NCBI RefSeq assembly: GCF_030269925.1
Contig: NC_085108.1
Span: 1,240,001-1,304,000, forward strand
Reading direction: 5' to 3'
From: Bombyx mori
Lineage: Eukaryota > Arthropoda > Insecta > Lepidoptera > Bombycidae
DNA: 64,000 nucleotides
Made by a program: the position numbers and the translations under genes. Shown piece by piece: positions 31,955-42,649 of the stretch (position 1 is its first letter; the number at the start of each line of letters is the position of its first letter). The notes beneath the pieces were generated by a model. That model was not told where the DNA came from. It saw nothing but the letters and a program-made list of their open reading frames with translations, and ran no database searches.

Positions 31955-32305
31955 CATGCTCTGAGGAATTATTCGAGATGATCCCCTCATCTCCTTTTTA
32001 TCATCGCACCTCCCGCCATCGGAGCAGAGTTCATCCATATTATCTGGAACCTCTACGTTCGTCAACAGTGCGTTTTCAGAGATCTTTTATGCCACGTACC
32101 ATCCGGCTTTGGAATGAACTCCTCTCCACAGTGTTTTCCGAGCGCTATGACATGTCCTTCTTCAAACGGGGCTTGCGGAGAGTACTTTATGGTAGGCAGC
32201 GGCTTGGCTCTGCCCCTGGCATTGCTGACGTCCATGAGCGACGGTGACCACTCACCATCAGGTGGGCCGTATGCTCGTCTGCCTACAAAGGCAATAAAAA
32301 AAAAG
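31955..32305 (+). mobile_element. Family G LINE 3' end
   Basis: Open codons from CSEELFEMIPSSPFYHRT through the WNELLSTVFSERYDMSFF block, a stop at 32247 and an AATAAAAAAAA tail. A few replacements against the 25.3-kb copy (for example P to L in LP) mark it as decayed. Confidence 0.8.
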
Positions 32306-32436
32306 TTAAAAGTTATTTATTTATTTATAATGGAAGTGTTATTTTTATGCGCTACGATCCCTATTCTACATATAAACTCAGACAAATGTTTTCATGATGA
32401 ACCCATCACCAATTTTTGTTTTTCATCGCACATCAG

Positions 32437-32541
32437 CCCCTGTACCACAGCTATTGCGGAGCCCCTCCGTCCAGTGCATCCAGACACCTCCTCTGGCACG
32501 TGACATCCGACTCCGGGATCAACTCTTCTATTTCCCTCAAC
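32437..32541 (+). CDS. Possible internal exon, 35 codons
   Basis: Flanked by a good acceptor (pyrimidine-rich, TTTTTCATCGCACATCAG, ending 32436) and a consensus donor GTAAGT (32542-32547). The 105 bp are open in phase 0 throughout: PLYHSYCGAPPSSASRHLLW then HVTSDSGINSSISLN. No repeat similarity was noticed. The function is not recognised. It lies just downstream of a LINE tail (31955-32305) and upstream of a second exon-like block at 32674. Confidence 0.38.
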
Positions 32542-32673
32542 GTAAGTAAAAATATCCATATCGAACTAAATTTTTGGTTGGTTCCTATTTGCATAACAAC
32601 ATTCATTACTAGAGGTCATATAAAATATACGCGTTGATGTCTTTATTAGGAGAAGTTTCACTTTTGATTTCAG

Positions 32674-32709
32674 CTTGGAAAAGCTCTCCGTCTACACGTG
32701 GGATCCAAG
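32674..32709 (+). CDS. Possible small exon following 32437-32541
   Basis: Acceptor CTTTTGATTTCAG ends at 32673. The next 12 codons read LGKALRLHVGSK in phase 0, matching the phase in which the previous candidate exon ends. They are followed by a possible donor GTAGAT at 32710. If that donor is not used, the frame stays open to a stop at 32763. Unknown function. Confidence 0.28.
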
Positions 32710-33027
32710 GTAGATCGGAATGGAGCTTTCTCTGAGTATTTTATTGCAGTATATAATATATAACATAATAGATATAACATACTTATAGCTTATGAGGGTA
32801 GGTATTGCCTTGATTTAAATAGGTAGAGGGGCGAATGATCTCAAAGCTGATCAGAAATTAAGTTTCCGAAGTCAATAGACGATGCGTAATCATTACAATG
32901 ACTAAATCCACTAAAAATCATTTGAAACTAGAAATCGAATGACGTCTTTGAAGCTTCAATTTCAGAAGACGAAAGCAAGTTTTTGTGAAACCGATTACAT
33001 TCTCAAGTGTTCGCTTGAGAAGCGAAT

Positions 33028-33273
33028 TATTACTGGTGGTAGGACCTCTTGTGAGTCCGCGCGGGCAGGTACCACCGCCCTGCCTATTTCTGCCGTGAAG
33101 CAGTAATGCGTTTCGGTTTGAAGGGTGGGGCAGTCGTTGTAACTATACTAAGACCTCAGAACTTATATCTCAAGGTGGGTAGCGCATTTACGTTGTAGAT
33201 GTCTATGGGCTCCAGTAACCACTTAACACCAGCTGGGCTGTGAGCTCGTCCAGCCATCTAAGCAATAAAAAAA
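33028..33273 (+). mobile_element. Bm1 SINE, 5'-truncated
   Basis: TTACTGGTGGTAGGACCTCT through ATCTAAGCAATAAAAAAAT. Confidence 0.87.
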
Positions 33274-33874
33274 TAAGAAAAGCCACTGCTATTCCTCAAA
33301 GCTAATGTAATGTTTTGAAAAATGTTTTGCGAGTGTAGCAGGACTTTGAAGCATCCACTTCAGGTTGAAATTCATCAGAAATTCGATGCGTCTGCTTCAG
33401 AAGAACCGAACTCGTGCTTCGTCGTGTTCGAACGCGCATTGAAACATACGCTTCAAAGTCGACAATAGGCCTTTGCAGCGTTCACTTCAGAAGCCAGAAG
33501 CCAATCGGGACTTTGACCTAGCCTCTCCTTGGCTTTGTCTGTTTCGTTAGTAGCTCAGACATAGCCTGATAGAGGTTACGTTTTGTCCCTTTCCAACGGT
33601 CATACGAAGAAAGAAGACAGAAGATTTTATTGAAGCGAAAATATTAAATAATGTGTCTATTGTGCAAAGGCAAAATAAACTACATTTAACTTTAACTAGA
33701 TGATGAGGTTTTTTTTTGATAACGCCATCTTGTTGTGTCTTTAAAGCGGTTAGTTGTCCTCAATTAAGAAGAATAGTATTATTATTCGCCAATAGATGTC
33801 GGGGAGAGTTGATTATTGAAAACACGAATAAAACAACATTTTCTGAAAATAAATCGTAGCTGGATTGATTTATC
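33274..33874. other. Nothing recognised
   Basis: Contains scattered GCTTCAG/CTTCAAAG words at 33340-33500, perhaps an old degenerate repeat. Confidence 0.25.
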
Positions 33875-33985
33875 GCCCCCGAAATCCCCTGTAGACTACT
33901 AAATTTTATGAAAATTGTTGGAGCCGTTTCCGAGATTCAGATTATATAGGTATATATTAATATACAAGAATTGCTCGTTTAGAGG
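33875..33985 (-). mobile_element. Helitron fragment
   Basis: CGTTTCCGAGATTCAGATTA and ATATTAATATACAAG resemble the 5' end region of a common lepidopteran Helitron in reverse. Confidence 0.45.
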
Positions 33986-34128
33986 TATAAGATATTCAAA
34001 TTTCGATTACCTATTGGGAGTCCACTAGTTTGAATTCAAACACAAATTCAGTCTCTTGTGTCTTGTATTTTAGAGAAATAAGTATACTGCAAATACCGAT
34101 GCTTCTATTAGCTCTTTGTTAAGACTAG

Positions 34129-34548
34129 TGGTCCCGCAGTAGTCGAAATTAGACTATAATTAATTGGAATTGTAAGTTTGTACACTATTATGATTCTATT
34201 TTATACTTCTATAATCACAAATTTCGCCAAGACTACACTATAAAAAATATTAACAAAGACAAACAATATTTAATCTATTCTCAATTTGACAACAGACGTC
34301 AAGAATAAAAGTTTGACAATAAATAGTATGCATGCGTGTGTGCGTCAAATACATGAAATGTAGTGTGTGTAATGTTTTCTTTATTGATTTAATGTATCTT
34401 TTAAGCATTATTTAAAAAAAAAAAAAAATTGTGCACTTCTTCTCTATATTCTCTGTAAGTGTGGAAAATTTCACACTCCTCCGTCCGCGCAATTTTCGTA
34501 AAAAGGGATACAAAGTTTTTGCTTCACGTATTAATATATACGTTATTA
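34129..34548 (-). mobile_element. Helitron family D
   Basis: CTAGTGGTCCCGCAGTAGTC through CACGTATTAATATATACG. The minus-strand start is slightly changed. Confidence 0.8.
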
Positions 34549-34949
34549 GTCAGTTAATTGGTCAATTAAAATGCACATTCAGAGACTGCGCGATCCAAGT
34601 TACACAGTCACAGATGTTTGTGGTCCGTTGACGTCAGCACCGGTCGCCCTTGATCTAACGTTAATGTCATACAAAAGTCGAAAAACATCTATACACCACA
34701 AATATATTATGTTGGTACATATTTAAGGAACGGTGTGCTTAGAGCAAAGATAAACCAATCGAAGCGAAGCCATCTAGTGGCGGACGCCCGTATACATTTT
34801 TGTTGAGTGCTTGAGTTGCTTATATATAACTAATTTATGTGTATTATCTATGGTGAATTCGCCATTTTATATTTAATTAGTGTTTCTTCAGGTTTAAATG
34901 TGTAATAACGGTGGTTTATTAACTGTTTAATATCTGTGAAAGCGCACAA

Positions 34950-35023
34950 ATGTGGGAAAATGAAACAAAGCCGCTGGACGTAACTTCTCGGGATCTTCCA
35001 AAAAGTCCACTGAAAAAGTCTCA
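34950..35023 (+). CDS. Possible first coding exon
   Basis: An ATG at 34950 opens 25 codons (MWENETKPLDVTSRDLPKSP, then LKKSQ) before a stop at 35025. A possible donor GTAAAT overlaps the end at 35024. The upstream 200 bp look like a unique 5' leader. Charged, non-repetitive residues make it protein-like, but it is short, and no partner exon was identified. Confidence 0.22.
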
Positions 35024-35290
35024 GTAAATGACCACAATTTTACTGAGATTATACTTCATCCCATAATATCATCTCATTTCGTTTTCATTTCATTTCATAA
35101 TATCATTTTCATATAAAAAAGTTACGTATCATTAAATTTTAATTATGACTTGACCTAAAGGTCTTAGTTACCAGGTCATAAAATCCCTTAAAAAAAATTT
35201 TTTTATACGTAACAATATCAAAAAACCGCCAAACGCTAGTTCTTGCGTGAATATACCATCGAATTTAATACAGTGATCGCGAAAGACTAG

Positions 35291-35449
35291 CAGTGTGCTA
35301 AGTGCGAGTTATTTAACGTTCTCGATAGCGTAAAAGTTAACTCAATGTTTGCCTGCGTTTGCCGCTAGGGGCGCTGTTCCAACTCCTTACAAATTTGAGT
35401 TAACTTTTACGCTATCGAGAAAGTTAAATAACTCGAACTAAGCACACTG
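35291..35449. mobile_element. Fold-back MITE, complete copy
   Basis: CAGTGTGCTAAGTGCGAG to CTCGAACTAAGCACACTG, so the palindrome reaches the outermost bases and gives the best view of the family ends. Confidence 0.85.
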
Positions 35450-35672
35450 ATATGTTCTTGTGCTGGCGTATTGACAGCGAGAGCGTCTCCTGTGAAGTTG
35501 CAAGAGTGTCGCTTGAATCAAATATCCTTTTAACCCCTCGATATGTAGAGGCGCTAAATCGACATGCTTGCTCAACGCGTGGTAATGCTCATAACTAGTC
35601 TAATAGCTAATTCGTTTGTGACCATCGTTACATATGATCGAATGTTTGAAAATCGATTGTTTCGGTATACAT

Positions 35673-35728
35673 CGACTTGGCTCTGTCCCTGGCATTGCTG
35701 GAGTCCACGGGCGACGGCAATAAAAAAA
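35673..35728 (+). mobile_element. Family G LINE tail, internally deleted
   Basis: CTTGGCTCTGTCCCTGGCAT..GGGCGACGG then directly CAATAAAAAAA. About 50 bp of the usual tail are missing. Confidence 0.65.
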
Positions 35729-35852
35729 ATGCAGAGTGTCATGCGTTACTTCGCCAGTCCTGACGTTGTGACCTTTAAGAAGTTGATTCGAATTGCTTAG
35801 CTTGAATTGCGTGGTGGGTTCGAATAACATTTCGTTGGGTTCCTATGGAGAA

Positions 35853-36089
35853 ATTATTGCTTAGATGGGTGGACGAGCTCACAGCCCACCTGGTGTTAAG
35901 TGGTTATCGGATCCCATAGACGTATACAACGTAAATGCGCCACCCACCTTGAGATATAAGTTCTAAGATCTGAGTATAGTTACAACGGCTGCCCCGCCCT
36001 TCAAACCGAAACGCATTACTGCTTCACGGCAAAAATAGGCAGGGTAGTGGTACCTACCCGTGTGGACTCACGACGTCCTACCACCAGTA
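35853..36089 (-). mobile_element. Bm1 SINE, 5'-truncated
   Basis: ATTGCTTAGATGGGTGGACG through CGACGTCCTACCACCAGT. Almost no poly(T). Confidence 0.85.
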
Positions 36090-36283
36090 TCTAGTTTATT
36101 CATCTATACTACAACTAAACGGCCGGATTGAATTGAATGAATTTTTATGTATGCATTCATTCATTCATTTCATTCATTTTGTGTATTCAGGACAACGTCT
36201 GTGGGGTTAGCTACTATTATTATAACCTAAGATGTGTGTGTGTATATATTCCGTGTAGACTCCCAAACTACTAGACATAATAA

Positions 36284-36525
36284 CGACCGTCTGGGGTAGT
36301 GGTGAGTGACATGGTCACTACACAAGGGGGTCGCAGGTTCGAATCCCGCCAACGGAAGATATTTTGTATGATAAATATAAAATGGTTTTTTTCAAGGTCA
36401 TGGATATCTATTAAATATATGTATGTGTATAATATAAAATCTTACATTTATTTCCGTTATCTGGTGTCTATAACACAAGTTCTTTACAAACTTAGCACGG
36501 GACCAGTTAACGTGACGTGAGAGTT
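36284..36525 (+). mobile_element. tRNA-derived SINE (second family)
   Basis: CCGTCTGGGGTAGTGGTGAG head, GGTTCGAATCCCGCC B-box, end CCAGTTAACGTGACGTGA. Confidence 0.85.
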
Positions 36526-36536
36526 TAGAGTTAGTT

Positions 36537-36815
36537 AGTTTTTTTAGAGTTTTTCGGCCACGTTGCGAAGAAAAAAGGTGACAATCTCGAAAAACTTCTC
36601 ATCACCGGCAAAGTGGAAGGAAAGAGGCCTAGGGGGCGTAGTCCCATGTGCTGGTCCGATCAGATTAAGACGACTTTGGAATCCAGCATCAATGTCGCTA
36701 TCCACTGCGCGGAGGACAGGAGTGAATGGAGGAACATAGTCCTAACAAAAGCGCTCCGTAAAGGTCACGACCCTCAGCACTGAGGAATACGACGCACGGA
36801 GGAGGAGGAGGATTG
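36537..36815 (+). mobile_element. RTE-like LINE C-terminal fragment
   Basis: Codons FFGHVAKKKGDNLEKLLITG and KVEGKRPRGRSPMCWSDQIK, then GHDPQH*, ending in (GGA)n. Directly abuts a tRNA-SINE at 36525. Confidence 0.72.
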
Positions 36816-36885
36816 TTGTTAGTAAATATTTATTTATCATTATTTATTATTACAAATTTCGATGTAATTTTCTGGGAATCTTCAG

Positions 36886-37023
36886 CTTGGCTTTGTGACC
36901 CTGGGACAGCTAGGTAGCGGTCAGAAAAGCGGGCCAGAATTGATTTGTAATCTCATCAAACCAAACACGGAATACATTCCAGTTAAAAAACGAATAAATA
37001 TATTGGATGGCTTCACTTTCTAA
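36886..37023 (+). CDS. Possible terminal exon, 45 codons
   Basis: After an acceptor-like TCTGGGAATCTTCAG, 45 codons are open in phase 0 to a TAA at 37021: LGFVTLGQLGSGQKSGPELI and onward to ILDGFTF. An in-frame stop lies shortly upstream of the AG. Its phase is compatible with the candidate exons at 32.4-32.7 kb, but a connection is only a guess. No family recognised. Confidence 0.25.
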   Translation, partial: LGFVTLGQLGSGQKSGPELICNLIKPNTEYIPVKKRINILDGFTF

Positions 37024-37231
37024 CGCAGACCGCTCGCTCTATCCTCGTCTAAACGTCTGACCTCGAGCTATTGCAACATAAATATGAATGGATGATCAAA
37101 TACTGAATGATCAATGAATTAGACATTTCTTGGTAACTATGACGTCAGAATAATTACGTCATCAAGGTCTTGAGAGACATCCTTGTTGTTAGACGAGCGT
37201 TGGTCAATATTAATTAAATAAATAGGTAGGA

Positions 37232-37858
37232 CTAGCTGACCCGGCAGACTTCGTAGTGCCTCAATCGATAAATAAAAGACCCAAACTTTTGTATAAAAAA
37301 AACTTCAGAGGTGTCAAGGGACACCCGGATGGAACGAAGTTCCTTTCGATTAATTAGTGAAGGAATTGTAATTTTTTTTAAGTTATAATAATAAATTACG
37401 GCATTATGAAGAAGAAAAAGACAATACTATGAACTAAATTACTATTGTTGAAACGCTATCTCGAGAAACTGTACTCATTACGCGGACCAATCGGATACGA
37501 GCAATGTCACGCGATAAGCGCCTACACGTTGATTGGTCAGAATGACGGATCTAAAAAGTGTCGTGACAACTTTTCGTAAGAATTTTTTCCGTCTAGCCCC
37601 CTTTCACAACGCGCGATAAGGAACTTCGTTCCAATAATCTTAAAACAAACAAAAGGAATCCGTCCGACGGGGGACACATCAAAGGAAAAACAAAATTTTG
37701 TTATTTTTATTTAATTCCGAGCATTTTCATTCATTTATCTACCTTTTAAACCTTCTCTAGACTTGCACAGATAATTCAAGATTAGCCAAATCGGTCCAGC
37801 CGTTCTCGAGTTTTAGCGAGACTAACGAACAGCAATTCATTTTTATATACATAGATTA
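37232..37858 (-). mobile_element. Helitron family F with internal extra segment
   Basis: CTAGCTGACCCGGCAGACTT on the left and start complement on the right, as in the other F copies. About 330 extra bp at 37305-37640 lie between GGAACGAAGTTCCTT and its inverted copy AAGGAACTTCGTTCC. Confidence 0.78.
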
Positions 37859-37860
37859 AG

Positions 37861-38184
37861 TTTTTTTTAGGAAGGAAGGATTACTGGTGGCCCGGGGGTC
37901 ATTCCAGTTTCACCAGGGTGAGCGCGGACTTAGCCGGGAGGGGTGGGATTAGCTAACAGCTGCCCGAGCGCCTCCAAAGAAGACCTAACAACTCAAGAGC
38001 AGCTGCTTCGCGAATGAATCTATTACCGGATCGGAATCGCGACCCGCTGAGATGATCCGGCGAGAAACTCAGCGAGCTGATGCATGGGTTAGGTTGCACG
38101 TCGAACTCTTTGTTGAGTTCGACGAGTACGGTTACCGGGGTCCCTAAGTCTGCTCCTATATAGTGTTAGAGCTGAAGGCGTCTA
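37861..38184 (-). mobile_element. Family C retroposon, nearly complete
   Basis: TTTTTTTTAGGAAGGAAGGA through GAGCTGAAGGCGTCTAAT. The last 40 bp of the 5' end are missing. Confidence 0.8.
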
Positions 38185-38269
38185 ATAATAGTGTTTAGGG
38201 TTGCCACCAGTACTTTATAAAGTATTGTACGTTATCTCAGGTAATTGTACTCTATACTGTATGTGAAAA

Positions 38270-38412
38270 ATCTCTCCTCCTTGCGTCGATAATCCTCAGA
38301 GCTGAGGGTCGTGGCCTCCTCTAATAACTTTCTCCTGCATTATCTTGCGCCATTCCTGCCTGTCCTCGGCTGTGTTGATAGCAACGTGGACTGAGGTATT
38401 GAGAGTGGAGTG
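38270..38412 (-). mobile_element. RTE-like LINE 3' scrap
   Basis: Reverse of the (GGA)n/GACCCTCAG end shared with 700-1005 and 36537-36815. Lies inside the inverted-repeat element 38196-39376. Confidence 0.6.
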
Positions 38413-38666
38413 TATTTGGTATGTATCGTATATGTGAACATTAAAGTATGAGAAAATACTTTATTTGGCATGATTAGGTTTCTTTGGGATTTTGAAAAGT
38501 ATGTATATGTATTGTTTCGTTAAGCGAAATACATTGCTTGCTCAATCGATGTCGCCACTCGCCAACGCCACGTCACCTAAGCACTCGTTTTTATAGCAAA
38601 TATTTCAACATAATGTCAACAATATCACTGTCATTAATCGTCACAATTTCTTGTTTAATTTGTTCA

Positions 38667-38912
38667 ATTACTGGTGGTAGAACCTCTTGTGAGTCCGCGC
38701 GGGTAGGTACCACCACCCTGCCTACTTCTGCCGTGAAGCAGTAATGCGTTTTGGTTTGAAGGGTGGGGCAGCCGTTGTAACTATACTGAGATCTTAGAAC
38801 GTATATCTCAAGGTGGGTGGCGCATTTACGTTGTAGATGTCCATGGTCTCCAGTAACCACTTAACACCACGTGGGCTGTGAGCTCGTACACCCATCAAAG
38901 CAATAAAAAAAT
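38667..38912 (+). mobile_element. Bm1 SINE, 5'-truncated
   Basis: TTACTGGTGGTAGAACCTCT through CATCAAAGCAATAAAAAAA. Inside the TIR element 38196-39376. Confidence 0.87.
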
Positions 38913-38970
38913 AAATTTAACTTTTTTATCACGATATACTTTTATTTCTTACCTATAATAACCAATGTAC

Positions 38971-39340
38971 TGTTACACGCTGGGGTTCGGGATAAATAAA
39001 ATGTCATCAAAGTACAACTTAAAAACTGTATTCAACATTTAGACACTTCACAAACACTTTAAAATCCTCAATTCGCTTCTTCCGCTTCGCTTCAGGTGAT
39101 CCGTTCGCTGTTTCGCTTCGAGTAATTCCAATTACTGACTGACTGCCATCTCTACAACGCTTTTATAGCCGATACCTCACCTCTAGAATTATCCAGAATA
39201 TTCCACACATCTCTAGTAGTAGTTTCCGCTGTCTGTCAATAGATGGCGTTGTACTCCTCGAGCTTTCTAGGTGCTTCTAGGTCCTTCGATATTCGTTCGA
39301 CTATTCGGCGATAGATGGCGTTACTCTTACTGGCGTAACA
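38971..39340 (-). mobile_element. Solo LTR with GTAC target duplication
   Basis: 370 bp beginning TGTTAC and ending GTAACA, flanked by GTAC (38967-38970 and 39341-39344). On the minus strand it has a TATA motif (GGCTATAAAAGCG, near 39165) followed by an AGTCAGT-like initiator, so its transcription direction is minus. No internal retroelement region is left, which is typical of LTR-LTR recombination. Confidence 0.82.
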
Positions 39341-39606
39341 GTACTTTATCTGCAAAAAAAAAAGGTGGCAATCCTAATAGCGGTAGTGGATCAGAAAGGA
39401 GTATTAAGTGGTTCCAAAAGCTACTATTCATTGCCACGCGAATCTGACTTGTTATTAGACGCGAGGTTGTCGTCTCAAGGGTATAACCACTGCCCTCAAA
39501 TTGGAGCGTGATACTGCTTATCAGCTGCAATAGACATAGATGGAACATTCCAGACTCACAAGACTGCTGCTGCTGCTGTAAATGCTGATTGCCTGAAGCA
39601 ATATTG

Positions 39607-40030
39607 CCTGAAGTGGTCGCGGCCTAAAGGATAAGACGTCTGGTGCATTCGTATGTAGCGATGAACTGGTGTTCGAATCCCGCAGGCGGGTACCAATTTT
39701 TCTAATGAAATACGTACTCAACAAATGTTTATGATCAAGAATAACATCGTTTAATAAAAATCTAACCCGCAAAATTATAAGTTGCGTAATTACTGGTGGT
39801 AGAACCTCTTGAGAGTCCGCACGGGTAGGTACCACCACCCTGCCTATTTCTGCCGTGAAGCAGTAATGCGTTTCGGTTGGAAAGGCGGGGCAGCCATTGT
39901 AATTATGCTGAGATCTTAGAACTGATATCTCAAGGTGGGTGGTGCATTTACGTTGTAGATGTCTATGGGCTCCAGTAACCACTTAACACCAGGTGGGCTG
40001 TGAAATCGTCCACCCACCTAAGCAAAAAAA
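39607..40030 (+). mobile_element. Bm1 SINE, near full length
   Basis: GTCGCGGCCTAAAGGATAAG head, GTTCGAATCCCGCAGGCGGG B-box region, full body, and CTAAGCAAAAAAAAG end. Confidence 0.88.
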
Positions 40031-40636
40031 AGTAGGTAACTAGGTGGTAAGTATCTTAAGTTTTCATATCCGTTATCGGGTGAAATGATATCCACGCGTG
40101 ATGCGCGCTATGCACAGATTTAAATCTTACTGTCTACTTATCTGCCTTATTTCTTGCGTCGTAAAATTGATTATCGGTTATAATACCCCAGTTCGAATAC
40201 CTCGGTATGTTGAGATAGCAATTTCAATCAATCAACAATTCTGGCCTGGTCTCATAAAATCTCTGAATGATATATTTCGACGATAAAATATAATCCAGGA
40301 AAATTTATATCGTTTAGAAAACTTGTCTCTCCTAATGTAAAGGTCATATCTTTTTTGCTTTATTTATAGAATTTTGTTTGCGTGTTTCGTCCATTCGTCA
40401 ATAGATGTCGCGTTTCAATTTTAGTGAATGCGCGTCAACTTTAAAAAGAATCGATGCAAGAGACGAAAGATTCTGTAATTAAGCTCCTACATATGTTTAG
40501 GTGTGCTATATAGAACTTTTATTTTAAAATTTTTCGACATTCGAGTATTGAATCTCTCATTTTAAACCACCAATCGTTTTGAATGCTATAATAGATTCTG
40601 GCAAGTGATCGCTCGATAATATTGTTGGTTATAAAT
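40031..40636. other. Nothing recognised
   Basis: Unique-looking AT-rich DNA. A 62-codon ORF at 40098-40286 has no recognisable feature. Confidence 0.3.
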
Positions 40637-40818
40637 ATATATATTGCTTTGATGGGTGGACGAGCTCGCAGCCTACCTGGTGTTAAGTGGTTTCTGGAGC
40701 CCATAGACATCTACAACGTAAATGCGCCACCCACCTTGAGATATAAGTTCTAAGGTCTCAGTATAGTTACAACGGCTGCCCCACTCTTCAAACCGAAACG
40801 CGTTACTGCTTCACGGCA
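40637..40818 (-). mobile_element. Bm1 SINE, partial
   Basis: ATTGCTTTGATGGGTGGACG through TACTGCTTCACGGCA. Confidence 0.83.
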
Positions 40819-41095
40819 TAGTACAGGAAAATACATACATAAAGTGAACAGCATAGCGCAGGAATTCACTCAATGACGTTTTTCGCCGTGAATAAACAAT
40901 TAACACGTTTGAGTTTGTTTAGTTACTTAAGGAGATGTTTGCTTTGAACTAAGCGAACATGGGAACTTCATAGAGGTCAAAGGAGCAAGCCTAAAACGCT
41001 CCGGGTGTGAGCCGATATCACCAACGTGCCTATTTCTATCGCAAACAATAAAAAGTTCTAGAAATATTTTAAATAACTGCGTAAAGATTCACTCA

Positions 41096-41290
41096 GCTGT
41101 GAGCCTTGAGCCTTATTTCAGCGTAACCTTAACTAGTAGGTGAGCTCGCGGAGCTCAAACCTGATGACGTTGCTAACAGTAAGCCTAGCAAGAGCCGTGC
41201 TTCGCAGAATCTACCACCGGATCGGAAACGCGATCCACTGAGAAGATCCAGCGAGAAACTCAATGGGCTGTGTCTGTGGGTTAATTTACT
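41096..41290 (-). mobile_element. Family B retroposon, partial
   Basis: CTTATTTCAGCGTAACCTTA through CTCAATGGGCTGTGTCTGTG. Confidence 0.8.
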
Positions 41291-41302
41291 CGTCGAGCCC
41301 TT

Positions 41303-41526
41303 GGATAGGTGGACGATCTCACAGCTCACCTGGTTGTTAAGCGGCTACTAGAACCCATAAACATCTACAACGCAAATACGCCACCCGCCTTGAGATATAA
41401 GTTCTAAGGTCTCAATATAGTTACAACGGCCCTTCAAACCGAAACGCATTATACTACTTCACGGCAGAAATTGGCCAGGTGGTGGTACCTACCCGTGCGG
41501 ACTCACAAGAGGTCCTACCACCAGTA
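41303..41526 (-). mobile_element. Bm1 SINE, 5'-truncated
   Basis: GGATAGGTGGACGATCTCAC through CCTACCACCAGTAA. Joined directly to a family B unit on its left. Confidence 0.82.
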
Positions 41527-41689
41527 AATTATTATTATTAATTAAAATAGTTCGGGAGTTTTCAGACCATATAACAGTCAAATTCTTTATGCATTACATC
41601 AACGAGACGATTGAATCTGCGACCTTGTTAAGTTTTTTTAGATGATTATCGACTATTTAGTCGCCATTGAATTAACAACATACTAATCT

Positions 41690-42048
41690 AATTCCGTGGA
41701 CGGCCAAGAGGACAAATAAATCTATCCTGGATCAGGTTCGCATCCGGATCAGGCTCTCAACAATCTGCTACCAGAGGATCCTCAGCTACTTCGGTCATAT
41801 TGCCCGCCGACAGTCAGATAACTTGGACAAAGTGATTGTGACGGGCAAAGTAGAAGAAGAGAGACCGCGCGGCCGATTACCTAGCCGTTGGTGTGATCAA
41901 GTAACCGCTCTAACTGGGCTGCCAGTCGAAACCGCCATTCGAGAAGCTGAGGACCGGACGAGATGGAAACAGCTCACGAGACAGGCCACGGTCAAGTTTC
42001 AGGGACACGACCTTCAGCAATGAAGAAAGCGACGAAGAAGAAGAAGAC
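41690..42048 (+). mobile_element. RTE-like LINE C-terminal fragment
   Basis: Codons RILSYFGHIARRQSDNLDKV then KVEEERPRGRLPSRWCDQV, to FQGHDLQQ* at 42023, and a (GAA)n end. Confidence 0.78.
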
Positions 42049-42069
42049 TAATAGATCTAAGAATAAGAT

Positions 42070-42313
42070 TTACTGGTGGTAGGACCTCTTGTGAGTCCGC
42101 ACGGGTAGGTACCACCGCCCGCCTATTTCTGCCGTGAAGCAGTAATGCCTTTCGGTTTGAAGGGTGGGGCAGCCGTTGTAACTATACTGAGACCTTGGAA
42201 CTTATATCTCAAGGTGGGTGGCGCATTTACGTTGTAGATGTCTATGGTTTCCAGTAACCACTTAACACCAGGTGGGCTGTGAGCTCGTCCACAAAACTAG
42301 GCCAAAAAAAAAA
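42070..42313 (+). mobile_element. Bm1 SINE, 5'-truncated
   Basis: TTACTGGTGGTAGGACCTCT through TGTGAGCTCGTCCACAAAAC, with a changed 3' end. Confidence 0.84.
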
Positions 42314-42649
42314 AAATAATAAGAAGAATACTTTAAAGCATGATCACAAAACTCCCTAACGTACACAAATTGTTACATACAATTCAAGATTGAAGTTCTC
42401 ATTTTAGAATGTGTTAAAATTTACATATTAACTAAATTAAACCAGTCGCGGGCACGCGGCGAAGCTGAGCCCGGAGTGTCAAGGGTAGCCGGGTCAGCGC
42501 GACCTCAGGCGGCGTGATTAGACTATATAGTACCAAGCTTCACATTTAGAAATACATTTTTGTTATTGTTTTAATATATTTCAACCTATCTGGCGACTGA
42601 TTTTGTGTATGGGATCGGGGTGAGTACAGATCTACGCAGGACTGTGTGT

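Larger units (their letters stand above)
38196..39376. mobile_element. Older TIR element carrying three insertions
   Basis: TAGGGTTGCCACC (38196-38208) and its near complement GGTGGCAATCCTA (39364-39376) face each other. Between them lie a LINE scrap (38270), a Bm1 (38667) and the solo LTR (38971). Without these, about 600 bp remain. Confidence 0.45.

Noticed and set aside
39521..39982. 153-codon minus ORF
   Set aside because: Antisense of a full-length Bm1. The same pseudo-protein appears with other Bm1 copies (for example at 17.4, 38.6 and 43.1 kb).
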